Source: Streptococcus mitis SK564 (GTDB taxonomy: Bacteria > Bacillota > Bacilli > Lactobacillales > Streptococcaceae). Taken from it: DNA of 38,667 bases. The notes beneath the pieces were generated by a model. It did no database searches. It was not told the DNA's origin and saw nothing but the letters and a program-made list of their open reading frames with translations. The position numbers and the translations under genes were made by a program. This document shows positions 22,616 to 27,474 of the stretch, piece after piece. The DNA lies in assembly GCF_000148525.1 (NCBI RefSeq), contig NZ_AEDU01000021.1, positions 1 to 38,667 of the forward strand, read 5' to 3'. How positions within the stretch are numbered: the stretch's first letter is position 1; each line of letters begins with the position of its first letter.

Positions 22616-22938
22616 ACAAGAAAGGAGCTGATGCAAATTGGCAAAATTTTTGAAGGGGACTGTGGTTCAGTGATTCAGTTTGGCTAGGTAACCAACACGT
22701 TTTTACTGCGAGTGTGACTGCACGGAGCCTGTCGCTGACTATAAGAGGGACTGCAGCTCTGCTTATAGCGGGACTGACAGACAACTACCGAGCGACACTC
22801 AAAGACTAGCCAAACCACGTTGATTGCAGTGCTGGACGCATGACCAGCGAAGTTTCAACCAGTCGCTTTACACCGACTGTGAAACCTTATCAAAGTATGC
22901 AAGTCTTGACCTAGTGTAAAGTAGGTTAAGACTTTTTT
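22616..22938 (+). ncRNA. Highly structured RNA of about 320 nt with strong terminator, possibly with a leader peptide
   Basis: This plus-strand block lies among leftward genes. A hand count gives 94 G+C in 22681-22860 (52%), far above its AT-rich surroundings. Complementary arms I can place: GTTTGGCTAG 22678-22687 with CTAGCCAAAC 22806-22815 (closing a large domain); GAGTGT 22710-22715 with ACACTC 22795-22800; CTGTC 22729-22733 with GACAG 22776-22780; CTATAAG 22739-22745 with CTTATAG 22762-22768; GCTGG/CCAGC 22831-22848; GTTTCA plus AGTCG with CGACT plus TGAAAC 22852-22885. A 13-bp terminator stem (22901-22934) with six U ends it. AAAGGAG at 22621 precedes short frames (ATG 22631, 18 codons; or TTG 22638, 11 codons). 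I match it to no RNA family I know. Confidence 0.7.
22901..22938 (+). terminator. Rho-independent terminator of the structured RNA
   Basis: AAGTCTTGACCTA (22901-22913), loop GTGTAAAG, TAGGTTAAGACTT (22922-22934): 13 pairs with one G-U, followed by T to 22938. There is no T tract on the other strand, so it acts on plus-strand transcripts only. It meets the 3' end of the leftward 40-residue gene. Confidence 0.85.
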
Positions 22939-23059
22939 ATTGCTCAAGAACTTGTGAATCGTTCAAAGAAATCTTAGAATCTAGTTCATCCAACTTCTCA
23001 GCAATATATGTCACGGTCCTCAATATCTCGTTGAGGGCTGTTCTTTCTAATTCGTTCAT
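22937..23059 (-). CDS. 40-residue helical phage protein
   Basis: Start ATG 23059 with AAAGGAG seven bases upstream. The peptide (MNELERTALNEILRTVTYIA ... LDSKISLNDSQVLEQ) is helical and acidic. Its stop overlaps the T tract of the opposing terminator. Function unknown. Confidence 0.55.
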   Translation of the reverse strand: MNELERTALNEILRTVTYIAEKLDELDSKISLNDSQVLEQ

Positions 23060-23080
23060 TTTCCTACTCCTTTCAAACCA

Positions 23081-23139
23081 AAGTCCTATATTAGAATTTT
23101 GAAATTCCTCTCTTTTATTTATTTAGAGAAGTAGGACTT
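23081..23139. repeat. Inverted repeat in the AT-rich gap upstream of the 40-residue gene
   Basis: AAGTCCTA at 23081-23088 and TAGGACTT at 23132-23139 enclose an AT-rich loop with a possible inner CTCT/AGAG stem. It lies in the 177-base gap 23060-23236, which otherwise holds the direct repeats annotated separately and no gene. Confidence 0.5.
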
Positions 23140-23146
23140 GTTGTCT

Positions 23147-23234
23147 TTTAATATTTATTGTTATTTAATACTTGTTGTTAGTTAATATTTATTAGTGTAA
23201 AAAATTTGACATGAAAAAGTTTGACATGAAAAAA
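23147..23234. repeat. Iteron-like direct repeats (3 x 17 bp and 2 x 15 bp)
   Basis: Three consecutive 17-base units, TTTAATATTTATTGTTA (23147-23163), TTTAATACTTGTTGTTA (23164-23180) and GTTAATATTTATTAGTG (23181-23197), are followed by two 15-base units TTTGACATGAAAAAG (23205-23219) and TTTGACATGAAAAAA (23220-23234). The block is extremely AT-rich and lies directly after the stop of an initiator-like HTH gene. This is the layout of a replication origin or an operator cluster. Confidence 0.65.
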
Positions 23235-23236
23235 AC

Positions 23237-23627
23237 TTACATCTCAAAAGTTGAATCACTAATCGCTTTATCAAGTCGTTGCGACATGATATCAAACTGG
23301 AAATCAGATATTTTTCTATCAGAGAAAAATCGAAATACATGACTTCCACCACGGCCTGGAGGTTTTCGCCTAACTTGACGCAAATATCCAGCCTCTTCCA
23401 AGATTTTGAAATATTTACTAATAGTTGGACGACTAACACCTTTACGCTTAGCTATTTCTTCTGGATAGACTTGCCAGTTTGGGTGATTGGCCAGCACCAC
23501 CATCATGATGCCGACAGCTGTAAAATCTAGCGCAGGATCGTTGATAAAACTATTACTAACAGCTGTATAATCGTCAGTTGGATTCCTGAAAGATGAACTG
23601 GCAATCCAAATCTTTAAAGTTTGTCAT
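23237..23627 (-). pseudogene. Winged-HTH initiator-like gene with frameshift near its start
   Basis: The only start with a ribosome site (AAAGGAG, ATG 23627) reads 17 codons and stops. One base out of register, the frame reads QTLKIWIASSSFRNPTDDYT, then VSNSFINDPALDFTAVGIMM, and continues open to 23237, but begins with a stop and has no ATG, GTG or TTG before the internal ATG at 23506. The long frame contains a winged HTH (NWQVYPEEIAKRKGVSRPTI then SKYFKILEEAGYLRQVRRKP). An extra base just after the start codon would explain this. Translation from 23506 would give an 89-residue HTH fragment without a ribosome site. Related proteins act in phage or plasmid replication or regulation; exact family uncertain. 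Confidence 0.65.
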
Positions 23628-23671
23628 ACAATCTCCTTTCTCTTAACTTATTTTCAACCATTCTTCTCTTT

Positions 23672-23884
23672 TTAACTACCCACGTTTCGTGGTCTTGGGT
23701 CTGAAAAAATTTCGCCAATATCTTTCTCTAGAACATCAGCGATAATAAACATCTCATCAGATTTAAAAGCACGTTGTCCTCTTTCTTTTTGACGATATGC
23801 AGTTTCTGAAATACCTAATTTTCTTGCTAACTGTTTTTGCGTTATGCCTTTTTCTTTTCGTAATTGATAAAGATATATCTGCAC
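23672..23884 (-). CDS. XRE-family regulator (Cro-like)
   Basis: A 70-residue protein, almost entirely one XRE helix-turn-helix (LRKEKGITQKQLARKLGISE, then TAYRQKERGQRAFKSDEMFI). The start is GTG 23884 with AGGGGGTG upstream. Its last codons contain a perfect 13-bp palindrome that matches the CI operator core at the switch. It lies 13 bases after a second XRE gene. Confidence 0.82.
   Translation of the reverse strand: MQIYLYQLRKEKGITQKQLARKLGISETAYRQKERGQRAFKSDEMFIIADVLEKDIGEIFSDPRPRNVGS
23680..23692. promoter_or_regulatory. Distal copy of the CI operator core inside a coding region
   Basis: CCACG-TTT-CGTGG is a perfect palindrome with a 3-bp centre. Its 12-mer CACGTTTCGTGG is identical to that of the operator at 25353-25367 in the switch. 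It lies in the last codons of the Cro-like gene, about 1.7 kb from the switch. Confidence 0.55.
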
Positions 23885-23896
23885 GCACTCACCCCC

Positions 23897-24073
23897 TTAT
23901 CTTAGTTCATCTATGCTGACTTCCAGTGCATCAGCAATTTTGCACATATTCTTAAAAGAAATACGCTCGGTTTTAATATTTCTGATTGTATTTGGACTGA
24001 TACCAGCTTTTTCAGCTAATGCCTTCTGTGTCATCCCTTTTTCAATCAACAAATGCTTAAACTTCTTCCACAT
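23897..24073 (-). CDS. XRE-family regulator (Cro-like)
   Basis: 58 residues from ATG 24073 (AAAGGA seven bases upstream; the frame is open 11 codons further). The whole protein is an XRE domain: LIEKGMTQKALAEKAGISPN, then TIRNIKTERISFKNMCKIAD and VSIDELR. It lies head-to-head with the plus-strand membrane protein gene at 24214, so it may regulate that promoter as well as the early genes. Confidence 0.85.
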   Translation of the reverse strand: MWKKFKHLLIEKGMTQKALAEKAGISPNTIRNIKTERISFKNMCKIADALEVSIDELR

Positions 24074-24126
24074 ACATTGTTCCTTTCCCAATATATTGTG
24101 TTTCAAACATATAAAAACACTAGATA

Positions 24127-24155
24127 TTGTTATTTAATTTAGATTATGCTATAAT
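24127..24155 (+). promoter_or_regulatory. Promoter of the 98-residue membrane protein gene
   Basis: TTGTTA (24127-24132), 17 bp, TATAAT (24150-24155) with an extended TGC in front. Just downstream, TTGACTAA (24160-24167) and TTAGTCAA (24181-24188) form a perfect 8-bp inverted repeat in the untranslated leader, either a hairpin or an operator. Confidence 0.75.
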
Positions 24156-24213
24156 CATTCTTGACTAAGACCTCTCCCGTTTTAGTCAAAATTCCAATAG
24201 AAAGGAGAAAATT

Positions 24214-24510
24214 ATGGATTTCAATCAAATTGCAATAACTTTTTTAACTTCCTGCGTCCCTGCATTTCTTGTTTATCTCACTAATAAACATCAAACAAAC
24301 GCCAAAATAAAAGAATTAAAAACACAATCTGAAAATGAGTTACAGAGACTTGAAAAAGAACATGAATTGAAACTGGATGCCTTGAAACAAAGCCAACAAG
24401 TAGACATCGCTTCAAAATTTTTTACAGGCGAAGTTGATATCAAAAATATTACTAAAGCTATTAACGGAATCGCAGAACTTCAAAAAGCTGTAGATAAGTT
24501 TCAAAAATAA
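24214..24510 (+). CDS. Membrane-anchored coiled-coil protein, moron-like
   Basis: A 98-residue protein with AAAGGAG upstream. Residues 6-22 are a hydrophobic helix (IAITFLTSCVPAFLVYL), residues 30-62 a charged coiled coil (ELKTQSENELQRLEKEHELK), and the end an amphipathic helix. It is the only plus-strand gene inside the leftward early region and has its own promoter and terminator, so it can be expressed from the lysogen. That arrangement fits a moron, for example an exclusion or fitness function, but no family function is recognised. Confidence 0.75.
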   Translation: MDFNQIAITFLTSCVPAFLVYLTNKHQTNAKIKELKTQSENELQRLEKEHELKLDALKQSQQVDIASKFFTGEVDIKNITKAINGIAELQKAVDKFQK

Positions 24511-24520
24511 TTTGATGAAA

Positions 24521-24545
24521 GTAGGGTGCTTACTCTGCTTTTTTT
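24521..24545 (+). terminator. Terminator of the moron-like gene
   Basis: GTAGGGT (24521-24527), loop GCTT, ACTCTGC (24532-24538), seven pairs with two G-U, then seven T. It begins 10 bases after the stop codon and overlaps the 3' end of the convergent 40-residue gene. Confidence 0.7.
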
Positions 24546-24652
24546 AAAATTTTCAAAAGCATTGAAAGTCCACTAGCTAACCCAGCTAGATACCCTCGCC
24601 CATAGTCTGTCATTAAGAATTTCATTAATTCGATTGTTTTTTCTTCAGTCAT
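24530..24652 (-). CDS. 40-residue small hydrophobic phage protein
   Basis: Start ATG 24652 with GGAG seven to eight bases upstream, in the last codons of the gene before. The second half (GYLAGLASGLSMLLKILKK) is a glycine-bearing hydrophobic helix with a basic end. Likely membrane associated. Function unknown. Confidence 0.55.
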   Translation of the reverse strand: MTEEKTIELMKFLMTDYGRGYLAGLASGLSMLLKILKKAE

Positions 24653-24656
24653 CTTC

Positions 24657-24761
24657 CTACTCCTTATCTTTTTTATCACATCGGTATTCCACTATCTTAC
24701 GAATAGTGAAAGATACAATCACAAATCCTGCTAGGATTATCAAGCCAACATTTTCATCCAT
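24657..24761 (-). CDS. 34-residue membrane peptide, possible type I toxin-like
   Basis: From ATG 24761 the peptide has a single hydrophobic helix (GLIILAGFVIVSFTI, residues 6-20) followed by a highly charged tail (RKIVEYRCDKKDKE). Its ribosome site is weak. A short plus-strand transcript unit begins opposite its start and leader, so the layout is like type I toxin-antitoxin loci. It could equally be one more small membrane protein of the operon. Confidence 0.45.
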   Translation of the reverse strand: MDENVGLIILAGFVIVSFTIRKIVEYRCDKKDKE

Positions 24762-24834
24762 TGCTTTTCACGGCAAATGATGGTACACTATCAAGTAGAG
24801 GTTGGGGCTTCTGCCCCTTTCTCTACTTTTTGTT
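24761..24834 (+). ncRNA. Promoter plus terminator cassette: candidate tiny antisense RNA
   Basis: TTGCTT (24761-24766), 17 bp, TACACT (24784-24789) with an extended TGG, then a strong hairpin: AGTAGAG and GGGGC pair with GCCCC and CTCTACT (about 24795-24826), followed by TTTTTGTTTT. The predicted RNA is about 35 to 40 nt, nearly all hairpin, and antisense to the leader of the 34-residue peptide gene and the end of the 45-residue gene. The terminator is convincing; the promoter is moderate. Confidence 0.5.
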
Positions 24835-24960
24835 TTGAAGCTTACGTTTGTGTTCTAAGATTTGTTTGTGCCACAAACGTGCTTCTCTGGTTAAGCCTAG
24901 TACCAAGATGACGGTTGCAGTGTCCTTGGTTGCTAGGCTTTTTATGATGTGTTCCATCAT
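24823..24960 (-). CDS. 45-residue basic phage protein
   Basis: Start ATG 24960 with AAGGAGGT seven bases upstream. The N-terminal half is weakly hydrophobic (TATVILVLGLTREA), the C-terminal half strongly basic (HKQILEHKRKLQNKK). The stop lies in the stem of the plus-strand terminator. Function unknown. Confidence 0.55.
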   Translation of the reverse strand: MMEHIIKSLATKDTATVILVLGLTREARLWHKQILEHKRKLQNKK

Positions 24961-25022
24961 TTGCCTTACCTCCTTTTTTATTTTGCTCTTAGAGCAATAG
25001 CTAGGAGAGGAATCGCACCTCT

Positions 25023-25298
25023 CTACGCTACCCTAGCTTGTTTGGCTTCTTCAACCTTTTCAAGAACTAAGATTGTAAGAGCCATTTCTTGAAAATCTTT
25101 ATCATCAAATCCGATAACATCGCCGTAAACTCTAATTGTTGTCAATAGTGTGTTATACAATTCGTACATATCATCTGACGATAGTTTTTCACGATCTAGG
25201 ATTTCTCCTAGTTTAAGTGAGCGTTCTCTGCGGTTCTTAACTTGTAAGATTTCTTTCGCTAGTGCGATTTGTTCTTGTGTTGTAAGTCCTTTATTCAT
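25023..25298 (-). CDS. First early gene downstream of the leftward promoter, unknown function
   Basis: A 91-residue, mostly helical charged protein (LAKEILQVKNRRERSLKLGE ... MYELYNTLLTTIRVYGDVIG) with GGAGGG before ATG 25298. Being first after the leftward lytic promoter, it may be an early regulator, but it has no obvious HTH. No family recognised. Confidence 0.7.
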   Translation of the reverse strand: MNKGLTTQEQIALAKEILQVKNRRERSLKLGEILDREKLSSDDMYELYNTLLTTIRVYGDVIGFDDKDFQEMALTILVLEKVEEAKQARVA

Positions 25299-25345
25299 TG
25301 TGTTTCCCTCCGCTTTGTTTTTGTTATTTCCTTAAGCTTGATTTA

Positions 25346-25374
25346 ATTATAGCACACGTTTCGTGGGCTGTCAA
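25346..25374 (-). promoter_or_regulatory. Leftward early (lytic) promoter
   Basis: On the minus strand TTGACA (25369-25374), 17 bp, TATAAT (25346-25351), a full consensus promoter. The operator dyad CACACGTTTCGTGGG fills its spacer, so repressor bound there would block it. Confidence 0.9.
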
Positions 25375-25417
25375 CACTTTTTTTACGAAAACACAAAAAA
25401 AGTTTTCTTTTCGTGGG
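25353..25417. promoter_or_regulatory. CI operator cluster of the lysogeny switch
   Basis: Three related sites: a dyad CACACGTTTCGTGGG (25353-25367) inside the leftward promoter spacer; a half site TTTACGAAAACAC (25382-25394); and TTTCGTGGG (25409-25417) next to the repressor promoter, identical to half of the first. The distance between the two TTTCGTGGG copies is 50 bp, about five turns. Number and affinity of sites are inferred. Confidence 0.7.
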
Positions 25418-25431
25418 TTTTGTGTTATACT
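25403..25431 (+). promoter_or_regulatory. Repressor promoter
   Basis: An extended -10 TGTTATACT (-10 TATACT 25426-25431) lies upstream of the repressor ribosome site AAAGGGG. The -35 position holds TTTTCT, a poor match, and overlaps an operator half site, so autoregulation is likely. Confidence 0.65.
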
Positions 25432-25462
25432 TTACTTATGAAAATAGAAAGGGGATTCAATC

Positions 25463-26245
25463 ATGGATAAAGAACAGATTGCGATTGTTATAGGCGAAAA
25501 AATAAAACAATATAGACTCGCAAATGGTTGGACTCAACAAGAATTGGGTGCTAAGATAGGCATAAGTAAAAACGCCATTGGCAATTATGAAAAAGGGTTT
25601 AGGTCTCCTAAGAAAAACACAATGTTTGATTTAGCAAATGCTTTTAATGTTTCTATTGATGACCTCTTTCCTCCTATCCAAAAGGATACTCCCCCTACCA
25701 CTTCTCCAATCCAAACCATCTACGACCAACTAGAACCCCCTGGACAAAGAAAAGTTATCACATACGCTGAAAAATTACGTGACGAACAAGAGAAACGAAG
25801 AAAAGAGAAGATAAACGAAGTATCGGAGAAAGTTATCGACTTGTACCAAGTTGAGGTTGTATCTGAGACGGCTGCAGCTAGCGGATTTAACTATGGATTT
25901 GGTTACGACGATACAGACAGAGAGACTATAGAGGTTGACGAGCGACCACCACGTCACGATATTGCTACCAAGGTCAGCGGAGACTCCATGCAACCTGACT
26001 ACCAAGACGGAGACATTCTCTATTTAGTAGATAGAGGACTGACTACCTACAACGGAGATTTGGCAGTTATCGCATACGGAGACCGTTCTTACTTCAAAAA
26101 GATATACACCGAAAACGGACGCTTACGCCTAGTGTCGCTCAATGACAAGTACGAAGACATCATCCTAGACTTCCCACCAGCCGAAGATACACACATCAAG
26201 ATCTATGCAGTTGCTGGGGTGTATAAAGGAGGTGCTACCTATTGA
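25463..26245 (+). CDS. CI-like prophage repressor (XRE + S24 LexA-like peptidase)
   Basis: A 260-residue repressor. Residues 10-70 are an XRE HTH (RLANGWTQQELGAKIGISKN, then AIGNYEKGFRSPKK). Residues about 130-258 form a LexA/S24 peptidase domain with catalytic Ser175 (SGDSMQPDY) and a lysine at 212/213 (YFKKIY); a probable self-cleavage region is TAAASGFNYG near 137-146. DNA damage via RecA would trigger self-cleavage and induction. It faces the leftward early operon across the operator cluster, and its stop overlaps the TTG start of the Abi gene, so the two are co-expressed in the lysogen. Confidence 0.93.
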   Translation: MDKEQIAIVIGEKIKQYRLANGWTQQELGAKIGISKNAIGNYEKGFRSPKKNTMFDLANAFNVSIDDLFPPIQKDTPPTTSPIQTIYDQLEPPGQRKVITYAEKLRDEQEKRRKEKINEVSEKVIDLYQVEVVSETAAASGFNYGFGYDDTDRETIEVDERPPRHDIATKVSGDSMQPDYQDGDILYLVDRGLTTYNGDLAVIAYGDRSYFKKIYTENGRLRLVSLNDKYEDIILDFPPAEDTHIKIYAVAGVYKGGATY

Positions 26246-27132
26246 GTCGTCAACCAAAATGGAATAATAGAAAACTTATCAATCACCTAGCTTCTAAAGA
26301 TGTTACCTTCAATAACATTTCTATAGGTCAAGCAATAACTTTCTTGGATAAGAATAACTACTACTACAAACTAGCTGCCTTTAGGAAAAACTTTAAAAAG
26401 AAAGATGGTAAATATGTGGATTTAGATTTCTCGTATTTACAGGATCTTGCATCTCTTGATATGAAAATCAGAGCTATACTTTTAAACATAGCAATCGATG
26501 TGGAACATTTTATTAAGGTTGAACTTTCTCGCCAAATAAACAATAATCCGCAAGAAGATGGATATAGCATTCTGACTGAGTTCAAAAACTCGCAATACAA
26601 TAAATATTACGAGTTTACAAAGAAAAAATTCAGAGAGTCACGTTATCAAAACGCTATGTTTAATAAAAGAAAACATGATTATCCATATTGGGCATTGCTA
26701 GAACATATGGACTATGGTTGTCTCATCAAATTCGTAACATTCTACTACCAAAAACACGGATGTAAATCATTAAAAAAAGCTTCAGAATTAGGTGATGGAG
26801 CTAGACATATAAGAAATGCCTGTGCCCATAATAGCGTTTTACTACTTAATGTGTTTGAAAAGGATGATAAATTATCAAACGTTAACGCTGTTATTACTAC
26901 TTTTGCAAAACAAGTCGATGTAATCAAATACAAAAACTATAAGAAAGTAAACGATTTAATTTCACTTCTAGTATTGGCTAAAGCTTATTGCTCTCCTGCA
27001 GTACTAGACTACCAAAAACAAGCTATAGACAATTTTATAGTGCGCTGCCAGAGGAATCAATCAGCTTATGCTAAAAATGTGGAATTAACAAAAATGATGG
27101 TTGTATTCAAAAAAATCGTTGACATCTTATAA
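26242..27132 (+). CDS. Abi_2 family (AbiD/AbiF-like) HEPN abortive-infection protein
   Basis: 296 residues from TTG 26242; GGAGGT lies in the last codons of the repressor gene and the start overlaps its stop (TTGA). The N-terminal motif ITFLDKNNYYYKLAAFRKNF and the central SYLQDLASLDMKIRAILLNI are typical of the Abi_2 family. The HEPN ribonuclease motif is at Arg191-Asn-Ala-Cys-Ala-His196 (RNACAHN). Abi_2 proteins give abortive infection by RNA cleavage, so this gene could protect the lysogen from other phages. It is expressed with the repressor. A separately promoted small RNA starts right at its 3' end, matching the arrangement reported for abiF genes. Confidence 0.88.
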   Translation: MSRQPKWNNRKLINHLASKDVTFNNISIGQAITFLDKNNYYYKLAAFRKNFKKKDGKYVDLDFSYLQDLASLDMKIRAILLNIAIDVEHFIKVELSRQINNNPQEDGYSILTEFKNSQYNKYYEFTKKKFRESRYQNAMFNKRKHDYPYWALLEHMDYGCLIKFVTFYYQKHGCKSLKKASELGDGARHIRNACAHNSVLLLNVFEKDDKLSNVNAVITTFAKQVDVIKYKNYKKVNDLISLLVLAKAYCSPAVLDYQKQAIDNFIVRCQRNQSAYAKNVELTKMMVVFKKIVDIL

Positions 27133-27147
27133 ATAATTTGATACTAT
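27119..27147 (+). promoter_or_regulatory. Promoter of the abiF-associated RNA
   Basis: TTGACA (27119-27124) lies in the last codons of the Abi gene; after 17 bp comes TACTAT (27142-27147) with an extended TGA. The start of transcription is expected near 27154. Confidence 0.82.
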
Positions 27148-27153
27148 GGATAT

Positions 27154-27258
27154 AGTGTAAGACTGATTTAGTTCAGCGCCCTATAATAAATGCGTGCATT
27201 TACAAGGGAATCCATACCATAGAAAAAGTCGACTAGTTCCTAGCCGGCTTTTACTGTT
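27154..27258 (+). ncRNA. abiF-associated small RNA
   Basis: About 105 nt between a strong promoter and a terminator, immediately after the Abi_2 gene. Visible pairings: CTGA/TCAG (27163-27166 with 27173-27176); CCCT with AGGG (27179-27182 with 27205-27208) enclosing AAATG/CATTT with loop CGTG (near 27188-27201); and the terminator AAAAGTCGACTAG with CTAGCCGGCTTTT (27224-27252, loop TTC, one mismatch, one G-U) followed by ACTGTTTTT. A conserved structured RNA downstream of abiF genes is known from comparative work, and RNA partners of AbiF have been proposed as antitoxins. I could not compare it with the published consensus. Confidence 0.78.
27224..27257 (+). terminator. Terminator of the abiF-associated RNA and lysogeny operon
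   Basis: 13-bp stem (27224-27236 with 27240-27252) with a 3-nt loop, one A-C mismatch and one G-U pair, then ACTGTTTTT. It would end both the small RNA and read-through from cI-abiF before integrase. Confidence 0.75.
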
Positions 27259-27290
27259 TTTAGAAAATATATTCTACAAAGGCAGTAACT

Positions 27291-27419
27291 GTTTCCATTT
27301 TGGAAACAACTCAAAAAATCCCCACACTCGCCATCGCCAAATTTTGAGTGTGAGGATTTAACTTTCCATCAAGCAAGCAATGGAAAGGATGATAAAAAAA
27401 TACAACTATAGTTTATCAT
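27291..27419. repeat. Four consecutive hairpin-forming inverted repeats upstream of integrase
   Basis: In the 216-base gap 27259-27474 there is no gene but four adjacent inverted repeats: GTTTCCA/TGGAAAC (27291-27307); AAATCCCCACACTC with GAGTGTGAGGATTT (27316-27329, 27346-27359, one mismatch); CTTTCCAT/ATGGAAAG (27362-27369, 27380-27387); ATGATAAA/TTTATCAT (27389-27396, 27412-27419). They may be integrase/excisionase sites, a structured leader of int mRNA, or another RNA. Confidence 0.6.
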
Positions 27420-27422
27420 AAG

Positions 27423-27453
27423 TTCTACACCTTTTCAACTATGCGGGCAAGCA
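27423..27453. repeat. Copy 2 of the 31-bp repeat, upstream of integrase
   Basis: Matches 22297-22327 with three differences and contains the same 19-mer. Here it ends 21 bases before the integrase ATG. On the minus strand the repeat contains an AAAGG ribosome-site-like run followed by a 16-codon frame, as if a copy of the HTH gene leader had been duplicated. Confidence 0.8.
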
Positions 27454-27474
27454 ATCGAAAAGAAAGGACTTTTT

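Noticed and set aside
22602..22784. A 60-codon minus-strand frame inside the structured RNA region
   Set aside because: It crosses the stems of the RNA, has no ribosome site and resembles no protein; the plus-strand terminator indicates the opposite direction of expression.
23147..23234. Possible CRISPR array
   Set aside because: The repeats are directly adjacent with no spacers, units are only 15-17 bp and no cas genes are present.
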